A stretch of DNA of 44,353 nt from Sphingobacteriales bacterium (lineage in GTDB: Bacteria > Bacteroidota > Bacteroidia > Chitinophagales > JADJOU01). The notes beneath the pieces were generated by a model that saw only the letters and a program-made list of their open reading frames with translations, made no database searches and was not told the DNA's origin. Both the position numbers and the translations under genes were made by a program. Positions within the stretch are counted from its first letter, which is position 1, and each line of letters opens with the position of its first letter. Shown piece after piece: positions 8,500 to 16,880 of the stretch. The stretch is taken from the NCBI GenBank assembly GCA_021297855.1, contig JAJTHM010000001.1, positions 1-44,353 on the forward strand. Reading direction: 5' to 3'.

Positions 8500-11214
8500 T
8501 TACTTTTTAGACTTGAAATCGCCAGAGTATATCAGGATGAAATTCTCCATATTGATGTATTTCTTTGCGGCGTCATTGACTTCTTGGAGTGTAATTTTTT
8601 GAATCTTATCGCTAAACTCATCGTAATACTTCAAATCTTTTTTCTGCTCCATATATCGATTGAATAGGCTAGCAAGAAAACTATTGTTTCCCAAGCCTAA
8701 TTTTCTCTCCTGAATTTGACTTCCCTTTATATCGGCAAGTTCTTTTGTGCTAAAACTGCCTTGGCTTCCTTTGGTCAATTCTTCCAATAGGGCACTGTTT
8801 AATTTTTCTTTAAAACTAGGATTGAAAAAAGCGTAGGTACCAAAACTTCCAATCTTCTCCTCAAAATCTGCAGATATAAATGAGCCTGCACCATAGCTCA
8901 TACCTTCAGCCTCGCGCAATCTCTGGGCAATTCTCGAATTGAGAAATGCACCTCCACCTAATATTTCATTCGCCACATACATGGCAGGAAAGTCGGCATC
9001 CTTTTCAGAAAGTGTTATATTTAGAGTTCCAGCTGAAACTGCATTCGTTTTGTCATCTATCTGAATGGTCTCATTCTGCTTGGTCGTAGCCTTATGAAGC
9101 TTTTTGATTTTGACATAGGGGGTTTTAGCATTCCACCCACTAAATATATCTTTGAGTGCTTGTGAAGCTGCATCAGGCTCTACGGCACCGACAAATGATG
9201 CATACCCTTCATTGAGTCCTATAAAATTCATGTAAAAGTCTTTGACGTCCTGAATATTTGCCTTCGAAAAACCCTCTATTTGTTCGTCAATCGTCATCGC
9301 GCCAAGCGGGTGTCCTTTTGGATAAGCATTCGTTTTTACACTTAGCAGTGTAAAAGCGACATTTTGAGGGTCATTTTTATAGGACTCATACATGGTCTTA
9401 TTTTCGAGTACTACCTTTTCAAATTCATTTTGATTGAAGGATGGATTGCGGAGAATATCTTTTAAAAGACTCATTGCCGCTTGCATATTGTCTTTGTCGG
9501 TACTGATGGAGATTGATAGGAAGTTAGCTCCAAAGCCTACATTAATATCAGATTTTAATTTATCCAATTCATCTTTAATTTGGGTTCTGTTCTTCGACGT
9601 GGTTCCCGATTTCAGTACAGATCCTAATAGCATGGCAGCGATATCTGTGTGCATTAGTTTTTGTTCATCTCCAGCAAAAATTTTGATTCTTCCAACGATT
9701 TTATTATTTTTTGTTGGTTTTTTCAAAACAGAAAATTGCAGTTTTCCGTCAATTTCTCCTCGAACTATATTGCGCTTGATATTATTTATGGAAGCATCAA
9801 ATTCTTGGAGTGTTTGTGTTTGTTGCTTGCCTTTATAATCCTTCACCAATGCACTGATATCTGGTCTTTCATCCACTTTAACTCTATCTGTGGTTTTATC
9901 AGGAATAAATTGTCCCCATGTACGATTGGATGGTCGATAATATTTGGCAGCCACACGTTCCAAATCGGCCAAAGTTATCTTCTCTATATCATCTCTATAC
10001 ATATATATGAGTCTATAATCTCCTGATGCAATAATCTCGGTAAGGAAAATTCCAAAATTAATTGTATTGCTCATAGATCTGTCCACTTGTTTCGTGAGAG
10101 ATGCCTTAGCGCGTTGCAATTGTTCTTCAGTAAATTTAGTTTGAGGTAGTCCATCGAGCACTTTCCACATTCTAGCTTTAGGCTCATCTATGGACTTATC
10201 CATAGGTATATTCATAGAGAAATAAGTGTACCCTGGATCATAAAGAGACATAGAATAGCCATAGACAGAGGTAGCTAGTTTAGAGTCCATAAGTTCCTTA
10301 TATAGAAGGCCTGAACCTTCGGCAGTTAAAATTTCAATTAATGCATCATTGGCAATATAATCTTTATCAGAGCCTGCGGGTGTATGATAAGCTAGAGCGA
10401 CAATGCGTTCGTCACCATTTCTTCTGAGTTCTACGTAGCGTTCGCCATCTTGAGGGGGTTCGACTGTATAGGTAGGTTGAAGTACTCTCGTGGGCTTAGG
10501 CAGTATAGATAGATTCTTAGCTATATACTCCAAGGCTTTCTTTTCGTCAAATTTTCCTGCAATAATAAGTGTGGCATTGTCTGGTTGATAATATTTTTTG
10601 TAAAAAGCTCTCAGGTTTTCTACCGGAACTCTTTCTATATCCTCTCGGCTCCCTATGGTCGAATTGCCATAATTATGCCACAGATACATAGTAGAGATAA
10701 TACGTTCATTGATTACACCGCCAGGGTTGTTTTCTCCTATCTCAAATTCATTGCGCACAACGCTGAATTCCTTCTCGAGTTCTTCCTTCAGAATTTTGGC
10801 ATTTAGCATTCTATCTGCCTCCATTTCGATCGCCCATTTTAAATTGCTATCTGCTGCAGGGAGAATTTCATAATAATTTGTTCGGTCATACCAAGTGGTG
10901 CCATTGGCGCTAGCCCCTCTATCGCCTATCGCCTTTTTAATATCTTTAAATTTTTTACATGACTTGAAAAGCATATGCTCCAGTAAATGGGCCATTCCTG
11001 TTTCGCCATAACCCTCATGTCTAGAACCGACATGGTAAACGATATTGACTAGAAGGTTGCTCTGAGATGGATCTTCAATCAATAGAACTTTGAGGCCGTT
11101 ATCGCATTTGAATTCCTTGATTCCTTCTATCGTTCTGACAGGGGTGGGAAGTTTGATTTGGCTGTTCATAAATTGTGCAGTGAGTAATAAAACTGCAATT
11201 AGTATTTTTTGCAT
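8500..11214 (-). CDS. M16 family zinc peptidase, tandem two-domain, exported
   Basis: This is a pitrilysin/insulinase-superfamily metallopeptidase of 904 residues, likely periplasmic. The ATG at 11214 starts a signal peptide (MQKILIAVLLLTAQFMNSQ); an upstream in-frame start at 11241 would extend it without adding a recognisable motif. The first half is catalytic: inverted zinc motif HLLEH at 76-80 (H76, E79, H80) and third ligand E156 in VVRNEFE, at the family's usual 76-residue spacing. The second half (about 480-904) is the non-catalytic M16_C-type partner domain, with RLREAEGMSYGAG typical of this fold. Together the halves form the closed-chamber peptidase that degrades short unfolded peptides. 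The substrate is unknown. A TACATTTG box lies 25 bases upstream. Confidence 0.93.
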   Translation of the reverse strand: MQKILIAVLLLTAQFMNSQIKLPTPVRTIEGIKEFKCDNGLKVLLIEDPSQSNLLVNIVYHVGSRHEGYGETGMAHLLEHMLFKSCKKFKDIKKAIGDRGASANGTTWYDRTNYYEILPAADSNLKWAIEMEADRMLNAKILKEELEKEFSVVRNEFEIGENNPGGVINERIISTMYLWHNYGNSTIGSREDIERVPVENLRAFYKKYYQPDNATLIIAGKFDEKKALEYIAKNLSILPKPTRVLQPTYTVEPPQDGERYVELRRNGDERIVALAYHTPAGSDKDYIANDALIEILTAEGSGLLYKELMDSKLATSVYGYSMSLYDPGYTYFSMNIPMDKSIDEPKARMWKVLDGLPQTKFTEEQLQRAKASLTKQVDRSMSNTINFGIFLTEIIASGDYRLIYMYRDDIEKITLADLERVAAKYYRPSNRTWGQFIPDKTTDRVKVDERPDISALVKDYKGKQQTQTLQEFDASINNIKRNIVRGEIDGKLQFSVLKKPTKNNKIVGRIKIFAGDEQKLMHTDIAAMLLGSVLKSGTTSKNRTQIKDELDKLKSDINVGFGANFLSISISTDKDNMQAAMSLLKDILRNPSFNQNEFEKVVLENKTMYESYKNDPQNVAFTLLSVKTNAYPKGHPLGAMTIDEQIEGFSKANIQDVKDFYMNFIGLNEGYASFVGAVEPDAASQALKDIFSGWNAKTPYVKIKKLHKATTKQNETIQIDDKTNAVSAGTLNITLSEKDADFPAMYVANEILGGGAFLNSRIAQRLREAEGMSYGAGSFISADFEEKIGSFGTYAFFNPSFKEKLNSALLEELTKGSQGSFSTKELADIKGSQIQERKLGLGNNSFLASLFNRYMEQKKDLKYYDEFSDKIQKITLQEVNDAAKKYINMENFILIYSGDFKSKK

Positions 11215-11238
11215 AGTTGAAATTTGTTTGATGAATAA

Positions 11239-11246
11239 CAAATGTA
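11239..11246 (-). promoter_or_regulatory. -7 promoter box for the M16 peptidase
   Basis: On the minus strand the sequence reads TACATTTG (TAnnTTTG). The predicted transcription start is about 20 bases before the ATG at 11214. No TTG -33 element stands at the usual distance. Confidence 0.5.
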
Positions 11247-11391
11247 CATAAATTTTTTTATTTGATTTTAAACAGACATTTCGGTATAAATAGTCCTTTA
11301 AAATAAGGCTAAAGTATACGAATTTTATATCTATGTGGTAGATATTCAGACCAATTTATTGGTATGTTAGAGATATCCATAAGGTATCAGT

Positions 11392-11790
11392 TTACTCTAT
11401 TTTGAAATTCACTGGTATGTCGAAGTAAACAGGAACGGGCTTTCCACCTTGTTTTCCTGGCTTCCATTTCGGCATTTTTTTAATGACTCTAAGTGCTTCT
11501 TCGTCGCAGCCCCCACCAATTCCTTTCGTGACCTTGACTTTGCTGATTCTTCCATCTTTTTCTACGACAAAGTTTATCATCACAATACCCTCAATATTCT
11601 TTTTGAGTGCTTTTATAGGATACTTAATATTTCGTTGAAGGAAGCTCATTAATGCATTATCACCGCCAGGAAACTCAGGCATTTGTTCGGCAAAAACGAA
11701 AGGTTCTTGCTCCGTCGAATTAGAATCTTGACCATATGAAATAGACGTACAGCCTAGGATAATAAGGAGGGCAATGGCGATTTTTTTCAT
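11392..11790 (-). CDS. Small exported protein with TonB C-terminal domain only
   Basis: This 132-residue protein has a signal sequence (MKKIAIALLIILGCTSISYGQ) followed directly by a TonB C-terminal domain (about 30-132: FAEQMPEFPGG, IEGIVMINFVVEKDG, WKPGKQGGKPVPVYFDIPVNFKIE). ILGC may act as a lipobox; otherwise cleavage after YGQ is likely. It lacks the membrane anchor and proline-rich arm of true TonB, so it cannot span the periplasm alone. Its domain is nearly the same as that of the TonB encoded 80 bases upstream, so it looks like a partial tandem duplicate given a new export signal. It has its own promoter box and is cut off from the tonB operon by a terminator. It may bind TonB-dependent receptor boxes or peptidoglycan; the function is unproven. 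Confidence 0.85.
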   Translation of the reverse strand: MKKIAIALLIILGCTSISYGQDSNSTEQEPFVFAEQMPEFPGGDNALMSFLQRNIKYPIKALKKNIEGIVMINFVVEKDGRISKVKVTKGIGGGCDEEALRVIKKMPKWKPGKQGGKPVPVYFDIPVNFKIE

Positions 11791-11809
11791 GACAATTAAT
11801 TTACTATTT

Positions 11810-11817
11810 CAAAGATA
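11810..11817 (-). promoter_or_regulatory. -7 promoter box for the small TonB-domain gene
   Basis: TATCTTTG on the minus strand lies 20 bases upstream of the ATG at 11790 and just past the tonB-operon terminator. This supports independent transcription of the small gene. Confidence 0.55.
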
Positions 11818-11821
11818 CAAA

Positions 11822-11849
11822 AAAGCCCGAAGTTTCTGCTTCGGGCTTT
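11822..11849 (-). terminator. Rho-independent terminator of the exbB-exbD-exbD-tonB operon
   Basis: AAAGCCCGAAG (11822-11832) pairs with CTTCGGGCTTT (11839-11849) around TTTCTG. On the minus strand the stem runs straight into a T-tract, the classic terminator form. It sits about 20 bases after the tonB stop codon. Confidence 0.9.
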
Positions 11850-11870
11850 ACTAAATATTTTAATCTGAGA

Positions 11871-12677
11871 TTACTCTATTTTGAAATTCACTGGTACATC
11901 GAAGTAAACAGGAACTGGCTGTCCGCCTTGCTTACCTGGCTTCCAACGAGGCATATTTCGCACAACTCTTGAGGCCTCTTCGTCACATCCACCTTTGATT
12001 CCTTTGGTTACATTAACCTTACTGATACTGCCATCCGCATTGACTACGAAGTTTACCATGACGACACCTTCGATTTCATTTTCAAGTGCAAAGGCTGGAT
12101 ACTTTATGTTTCTCTGCAAATAAGCCATGAGGGCATCATCCCCACCAGGAAACTCTGGCATTTGCTCAGCGAAAACCAATGGTTCCTCAGACCTCGGAGC
12201 TTCTACCACTCCTTTATCATCTCCTGCATCAAGATCCATATCAGTCACCCCAGCTACAGTAGCCGTTGATATTTCAGCTTTTGATTCTTTGATTTCATCT
12301 ACTGTTTTAATCTCTTCATCAGGTGGTGCTACCTCTACAATTTTTGGAGGTACAAACTGTATGGTGGCTTTTACTGGCGGCGGCGGTGGTGGCGGTGGTG
12401 GCGGTGGCTGGGTCTCATCTAATGGTGGTGGAGCTTTTAGTTCCGTTACTTTGCGAATAGGTTTCTCTGTATTGAAAACTACCTTGTCCTTGAGTTTATC
12501 GTAAAGTACATAAGCTGCTACTATTCCTAGTACAAGGAATAAAAATATGACCAAAGACTTCTTAAGATGCTGTGGATAGCTTTTTCTGAGGTCATAGGCG
12601 CCATAGGATTTATTTTTCCCTCTAAAGAGAAGGTCGTCCAATGAGCCTTTGATGGCGATTACTTGATCTAAATTCAT
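11871..12677 (-). CDS. tonB: Energy transducer TonB
   Basis: TonB carries proton-motive energy from the inner-membrane ExbB/ExbD complex to outer-membrane TonB-dependent receptors. The 268-residue protein starts with a cytoplasmic segment (GKNKSYGAYDLRKSYPQHL) typical of Bacteroidota TonB. One membrane helix follows at about 40-60 (LVIFLFLVLGIVAAYVLYD), then a periplasmic arm with a run of 11 prolines near residue 92. The C-terminal domain (about 170-268) has the FPGG, VNFVV and WKPGKQGGQPVPVYFDVPV motifs. It is the last gene of the operon, 14 bases after exbD, and ends at a strong terminator. Confidence 0.95.
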   Translation of the reverse strand: MNLDQVIAIKGSLDDLLFRGKNKSYGAYDLRKSYPQHLKKSLVIFLFLVLGIVAAYVLYDKLKDKVVFNTEKPIRKVTELKAPPPLDETQPPPPPPPPPPPVKATIQFVPPKIVEVAPPDEEIKTVDEIKESKAEISTATVAGVTDMDLDAGDDKGVVEAPRSEEPLVFAEQMPEFPGGDDALMAYLQRNIKYPAFALENEIEGVVMVNFVVNADGSISKVNVTKGIKGGCDEEASRVVRNMPRWKPGKQGGQPVPVYFDVPVNFKIE

Positions 12678-12691
12678 GTCTAATTTCTTAA

Positions 12692-13282
12692 TTATTTTTC
12701 TACCACTTTTTTCATTGAATTATCTACCAATACCTTCTCTGGGTCAGAAATAGGAAGGATAGCATAAAACTTGATATCCGCTATATGCATTTCATCTAGC
12801 ACATCTACCATATTTCCATAGACTGACGAATCCACGGCTTTGATAAGAACCATTGTTTTATTATTTTTCTTGGAATCAAATCCTAAATTATCTGGTAAAG
12901 CGGCTACAGCTTTTTTCTTATCCAAAATGACTTTTCGAATTCCACTTTCTTTATCAAACGTTGTTGATTTTATACCATTAGGGTCTGCGGCAGCTTTTTC
13001 TGGAGAACCGAAGTAGTACAATACAACATTTTTAGGTGCAAGTAATACGGTCATAACCACATCGTCATCCACTGGAGGCTGATCAATTATATCTTGCGGA
13101 TCAGTTTCAGGCAGCGCTATTTCCATCGCCTTGGGTTTGGATAGGGAAGTGGTTAGCATGAAGAAGGTGATGAGTAGAAATGCTAGGTCTACCATGGGAG
13201 TTAGGTCTACACGGGGCGAGGCTTTTTTACTTCTTCCTTTTTTTCCTCCCCCGCCCTGGGGGTTTTCTGCTATTTCAGCCAT
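12692..13282 (-). CDS. exbD: ExbD/TolR-family biopolymer transport protein (copy 1)
   Basis: This proton-channel subunit partners ExbB to energise TonB. In the 196-residue protein a basic, Gly-rich cytoplasmic N-terminus leads into a single membrane helix (VDLTPMVDLAFLLITFFMLT, about 25-44). The Asp in PMVDLAFLL corresponds to the essential proton-carrying Asp of ExbD. The periplasmic domain follows. The gene lies between the second exbD and tonB. Two different ExbD copies per operon is a common Bacteroidota layout, and the two are presumed to form a heteromer. Confidence 0.93.
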   Translation of the reverse strand: MAEIAENPQGGGGKKGRSKKASPRVDLTPMVDLAFLLITFFMLTTSLSKPKAMEIALPETDPQDIIDQPPVDDDVVMTVLLAPKNVVLYYFGSPEKAAADPNGIKSTTFDKESGIRKVILDKKKAVAALPDNLGFDSKKNNKTMVLIKAVDSSVYGNMVDVLDEMHIADIKFYAILPISDPEKVLVDNSMKKVVEK

Positions 13283-13328
13283 ATCTTTATCTCTTTTTTT
13301 TCAGTTATTACCTACTTAATATAATTTT

Positions 13329-13946
13329 TTAATCTCTAGAACCTTGTGATGTCAATAGACTAAATCGGCTGACACCTTGGTTTTCTAATGTCTTCATCAC
13401 CTGCTTAATAATAGCATAAGGCGCTTTTTTATCGCCTTTGACTACGACTACTGCTTTTTGATTCGCCGCTCTCGCATTGTATATCCACCATCTCAGCTCA
13501 TTGGCATCAGAATTTTCTACATCCGCAGGTATTCCTTTGGTTGTTTCTATCATTTTCTTTTTGGCTTCTGCATCAGCGGCTAGAAAAGTTGGAAGTTCCT
13601 TAGCGGATACAGGTATGACCCCACCATTGATGAAGTTATTTACCTGATCAGGAGCGGTGATATTCATCTTGAATTGCGTATTGAGATTGTCTAACCAGCG
13701 CTGACGTGAGCCATCGATATTATCCATTCCCATAAAAATACGACCTGCTTTATCTACCATAATAGTTATGACATTGACGTCTGGTACAGGTATTTCTACT
13801 ATTGAAGATGGTGTCATGACCTCTACAGGTTCTACAGGTTTAGCTTTGGCCGTAAGGATAAAGAAGGTCAGTAGTAGAAAAGACACGTCGCACATGGCGG
13901 TCATATCCACAAATACTGAGCCTTTTTTTACTTGGATTTTTGGCAT
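13329..13946 (-). CDS. exbD: ExbD/TolR-family biopolymer transport protein (copy 2)
   Basis: The second ExbD-like subunit has 205 residues. Its membrane helix (VDMTAMCDVSFLLLTFFILTA, about 13-33) keeps the channel Asp in AMCDVSFLL. The N-terminus before the helix is only about 12 residues. The periplasmic domain is larger than in copy 1, with an insert around residues 75-140, and ends in VVVVKGDKKAPYAIIKQVM, the conserved strand-helix of the family. It sits 39 bases after exbB and 46 bases before the other exbD, in one transcription unit. Confidence 0.92.
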   Translation of the reverse strand: MPKIQVKKGSVFVDMTAMCDVSFLLLTFFILTAKAKPVEPVEVMTPSSIVEIPVPDVNVITIMVDKAGRIFMGMDNIDGSRQRWLDNLNTQFKMNITAPDQVNNFINGGVIPVSAKELPTFLAADAEAKKKMIETTKGIPADVENSDANELRWWIYNARAANQKAVVVVKGDKKAPYAIIKQVMKTLENQGVSRFSLLTSQGSRD

Positions 13947-13985
13947 CTTGATTTATTTTCTTATTGAAAAATCTAATTTTAACTT

Positions 13986-14780
13986 TTAGTTTCTAGAAGC
14001 AAAGGTCTGAGAAATCAAGAACTGAGCTTCATCCATTTTATAAGTCATACCATCTATATTCGAGTTGAAATAGTTGTAAAACAAGATAGCGAAGAAGGAA
14101 GTACCGATACCTAAAGCGGTATTGATTAGGGCTTCTGAGATACCTACCGCAAGTTGAGTCTGGTCAGGAGCACCTGCAGCACCTAGAGCCGCGAAAGACT
14201 TGATCATACCGATTACCGTTCCGATAAGAGCCGCAAGTGTTGCTATAGTAGCTATCGTAGATAGAATAGACATGTTTTTACTCAACATGGGAACCTCTAG
14301 AGCGGTAGTTTCTTCCATAGATTTTTGAATAGAAAGAACTTTATGTTCTGTATCCAAATGTGAGTTTTTAGACATTTCATCATACGCATCTACCCCAGAT
14401 AGTGTGACATTAGCTATTGTACCTTTTTGTACATCACATAGTCTTCTTGCTTCTTCTATATCATTGCTCTCTAGTGACTGTACGATTTTCTTTAAGAAAC
14501 CATCTACATCTTTGCCGCCAGCTGCTTTAGCTAGAGATAGAGCTCTTTCAATAGTGAATACGAATGTTGAAATTAATAGTGTAAAAAGCACTGGTACCAC
14601 AAATCCTCCCATGTAGATCATTCCCATATAATTACCTGGTTTAGCATGTCCATGCTCATCTAGATTACTCTTAGCTCCAAAGACGAAGAAGAATAGTAAT
14701 AAGGCTACTCCGAAAATTAGCAGGAATACAATAGCATTAGATATTGGTAATACGCTTCCTTGATTTTTTTGTGTACTCAT
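13986..14780 (-). CDS. exbB: ExbB/MotA/TolQ proton channel protein
   Basis: This is the channel subunit of the TonB energising complex in the inner membrane. The 264 residues include a first hydrophobic helix at about 15-32, a second at about 52-72 (FVVPVLFTLLISTFVFTIER), a cytoplasmic helical region, and two C-terminal helices. The diagnostic MotA_ExbB signature is there: TIATLAALIGTVIGMIKSF, then GISEALINTALGI. It is the first gene of the operon exbB-exbD-exbD-tonB. A TATCTTTG box stands 66 bases before the ATG. Confidence 0.95.
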   Translation of the reverse strand: MSTQKNQGSVLPISNAIVFLLIFGVALLLFFFVFGAKSNLDEHGHAKPGNYMGMIYMGGFVVPVLFTLLISTFVFTIERALSLAKAAGGKDVDGFLKKIVQSLESNDIEEARRLCDVQKGTIANVTLSGVDAYDEMSKNSHLDTEHKVLSIQKSMEETTALEVPMLSKNMSILSTIATIATLAALIGTVIGMIKSFAALGAAGAPDQTQLAVGISEALINTALGIGTSFFAILFYNYFNSNIDGMTYKMDEAQFLISQTFASRN

Positions 14781-14845
14781 TGTTTTATTAATTTTAAAAT
14801 TTAATTTATGATATTTATTTGGTTAATTCCGATATTTATCTAACA

Positions 14846-14853
14846 CAAAGATA
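14846..14853 (-). promoter_or_regulatory. -7 promoter box for the exbB operon
   Basis: TATCTTTG on the minus strand predicts a start near 14840 and a leader of about 60 bases before exbB. The leader is AT-rich with no obvious hairpin. No Fur-box-like palindrome was recognised. Confidence 0.55.
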
Positions 14854-14914
14854 TATTTTTTATTTTATCGATTGTAAAAAAACTGGGTTTAACATTTTGG
14901 TAATACTGTTTTTT

Positions 14915-14955
14915 AGCACTCAGAATATAGAATGTAGAATATTAGAATGAGTGCT
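14915..14955. repeat. Short ATTCT heptamer array between inverted ends
   Basis: AGCACTCA (14915-14922) and TGAGTGCT (14948-14955) form an 8-bp inverted repeat. On the minus strand the loop is a tandem of ATTCTAN units (four ATTCT cores). The unit is related to the longer array at 15347-15469 but in the opposite orientation, so the two arrays flank the four-helix-bundle gene as inverted repeats. Confidence 0.6.
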
Positions 14956-14961
14956 GGTAAT

Positions 14962-15327
14962 TTATGGTTTATTATTAAGAATAGCTTTAGAATAGGCTTC
15001 TAGAAGTTTACTTACTTCTGTCATTCTATCTTGCGATTTAGTGACTTCGTCATAGCCTAAATCGCGAGTTAAAATTAGGAAGTATCTGCATTCTTCCAAT
15101 GAGCCTTGAGAAATATTGAGAAATCGACGTTTATCTGCATTTCCTCTTTTCTTAAAACCTTCCGCAATGTTAGCGGCTATAGAAACAGCAGCTCGTCTGA
15201 ATTGGGATGTTAGCCCGTAAATCTCATGTTGCGGAAATTTCCCCGTTATTTCATATACTTCCAACACAAATTGATGTGCTTTTTGCCATACAATCAAATC
15301 TTCAAAAGTCTTTGCAGGTTCTCTCAT
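14962..15327 (-). CDS. Four-helix-bundle protein (23S rRNA intervening-sequence / S23 family)
   Basis: This 121-residue protein belongs to the four-helix-bundle family first seen in 23S rRNA intervening sequences. The signature is present throughout: FEDLIVWQKAHQFVLEVYEIT, FPQHEIYGLTSQFRRAAVSI, AANIAEGFKKRG and FLNISQGSLEECRYFLILTRDLGY. Four amphipathic helices cover nearly the whole chain. Members assemble as small oligomers with a basic surface and may bind nucleic acid; related folds include Avd of diversity-generating retroelements. No rRNA gene is nearby. The gene lies downstream of nuoN but behind a heptamer array, and is flanked by arrays of the same kind in inverted orientation, which suggests it moved as a unit. 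Confidence 0.88.
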   Translation of the reverse strand: MREPAKTFEDLIVWQKAHQFVLEVYEITGKFPQHEIYGLTSQFRRAAVSIAANIAEGFKKRGNADKRRFLNISQGSLEECRYFLILTRDLGYDEVTKSQDRMTEVSKLLEAYSKAILNNKP

Positions 15328-15346
15328 ATACTTATAAAGTTGAAAA

Positions 15347-15469
15347 ATTCTGTATCCTAATATTCTGTATCCTGTATCCTGTATTCTCTATTCTCTATTC
15401 TGTGTCCTGTATTCTGTATTCTCTATTCTGTTGTATTCTGTTGCATTCTGTATTCTCTATTCTGCATCC
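15347..15469. repeat. Heptanucleotide tandem array (TATTCTG/TATCCTG/TATTCTC)
   Basis: About 17 units of a 7-bp motif run head to tail, with variants TATTCTG, TATCCTG, TATTCTC, TGTCCTG and CATTCTG and a few 3-bp interruptions (TTG). The array fills the gap between the nuoN stop (15486) and the ATG of the four-helix-bundle gene (15327). Such a simple array could vary in length by slippage and change the distance to any promoter. Confidence 0.85.
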
Positions 15470-15485
15470 TATTACATCCCCCAAA

Positions 15486-16871
15486 CTACGCTAAAAAATA
15501 CTTATGTATCCCTTGGAGTAAAAGCTCAGGAAGTGTGCCTAGAATAAGAATCATGATGGATAAAATAACCATAATTACCACCAAGTAAATATTCTTAATT
15601 GCAAAATTTTCTTGATTATTTTCATAAAAAAAGATACGATTCAAGGTCTTGAGATAGTAGCCCGCAGCTACAGCACTAGAGAGAAGGCCGATGGCGAACA
15701 TCCAACCATTAATCTGGTATATTCCTGTCAAAACGCGATATTTCGCTATAAAGCCGCCAGTGAATGGGATTCCTGCCATTGATAAAATACCTATGGCAAA
15801 GGCGACCGCTAATAAAGGTTGATGTTTACTAAGGCCATTTAAGTGGTCAAGAAACACCGCATTTCCATTTTCGATGTAATCAAGGATAGAGAATACGATA
15901 AGACTCGATAGGGTATAGGTCAATAGATAGAATACAAACAAGGACATATCCTGCAGCGCGATTCCCAAAATGATTCCAGTCAGAACAAAGCCAATATGCG
16001 ATATACTGGAATAGGCCAACATGCGCTTGACGTTATTTTGTGCTAAACCTAATATAGCGCCCAGCAAGAATGATACGCAGATGATCGGAAGCAGAAACTT
16101 GAAGTAATTGTCAAACTGATGGCGAAAATAACCTACCAAGATATAGTACATGGTTACCGAAGAACCTAGTTTGACTAATGTAGTCATAAATGTGGTGACC
16201 ACCGTAGGAGAGCCATCATAGACATCTGGAGACCAAAAATGAAAAGGAGCCACTGCCATCTTAAACAAAATGGCTATGATAATAAAAATATAACCTATGT
16301 GGAAATAGGCTGGTAATTGAACTCCATTGATATTCTGAATATGGATAATTTCATTCATGACAAAACTGCCCGTAGTACCATAGACCAAGGCTATACCGAA
16401 TAGGAGAAATGCACTAGCAAAGGCTCCTAAGATGAAATATTTCAATCCTGCCTCCAAGGATGCCGCTTGAGTTTTCTTGCTTGCGGCTAACACATAAAGT
16501 GGTATGGACATAATCTCTATTCCCAAAAAGAGGATTAATAAATTTTGCTGACCAAGGAGTAAAATAACTCCACAGGTACTAAAAAGCATCAATGAATAAA
16601 CTGCAGACCAGTCATAATCTTTTTCATACTTTCTCTGTAAAATAAATAGGATAAGGATTAAGAATAATGCTATAACCGTCATAATCCGAGTCAGAGGAAA
16701 CATAGTAAAGAAAGCAGGAAAGTCGAGCCCTAAGCCTAATCTGAGGTGTAAGGTAACTAAGGCAATCAAAATGCCAAGAATACCTAAATACTTTGGAAGG
16801 GCTTTATTCGGATGTAAGCTCGCAAACATGGTGCAGAGCCCTGTGATAAATAGAATAAGGATAACTAACAT
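15486..16871 (-). CDS. nuoN: NADH-quinone oxidoreductase subunit N
   Basis: This is an antiporter-like proton-pumping subunit of the complex I membrane arm. It has 461 residues, almost all in hydrophobic helices, a normal length for NuoN. The conserved helix-5 Glu lies in LILFLGIEIMSIPLYVLAA. Other family signatures are KMAVAPFHFWSPDVYDGSP (channel Lys and the H-x-W-x-P-D motif) and MLAYSSISHIGF. It is the last gene of the nuoIJKLMN run, 9 bases after nuoM. Confidence 0.95.
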   Translation of the reverse strand: MLVILILFITGLCTMFASLHPNKALPKYLGILGILIALVTLHLRLGLGLDFPAFFTMFPLTRIMTVIALFLILILFILQRKYEKDYDWSAVYSLMLFSTCGVILLLGQQNLLILFLGIEIMSIPLYVLAASKKTQAASLEAGLKYFILGAFASAFLLFGIALVYGTTGSFVMNEIIHIQNINGVQLPAYFHIGYIFIIIAILFKMAVAPFHFWSPDVYDGSPTVVTTFMTTLVKLGSSVTMYYILVGYFRHQFDNYFKFLLPIICVSFLLGAILGLAQNNVKRMLAYSSISHIGFVLTGIILGIALQDMSLFVFYLLTYTLSSLIVFSILDYIENGNAVFLDHLNGLSKHQPLLAVAFAIGILSMAGIPFTGGFIAKYRVLTGIYQINGWMFAIGLLSSAVAAGYYLKTLNRIFFYENNQENFAIKNIYLVVIMVILSIMILILGTLPELLLQGIHKYFLA

Positions 16872-16880
16872 AGGTCTTTC

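Noticed and set aside
12127-12504. Gly/Ser-rich 125-residue frame opposite tonB
   Set aside because: It is the mirror of the TonB proline run (CCN codons read as GGN on the other strand).
15347-15469. CRISPR-like array
   Set aside because: Units are 7 bp with no unique spacers; it is a simple tandem repeat.
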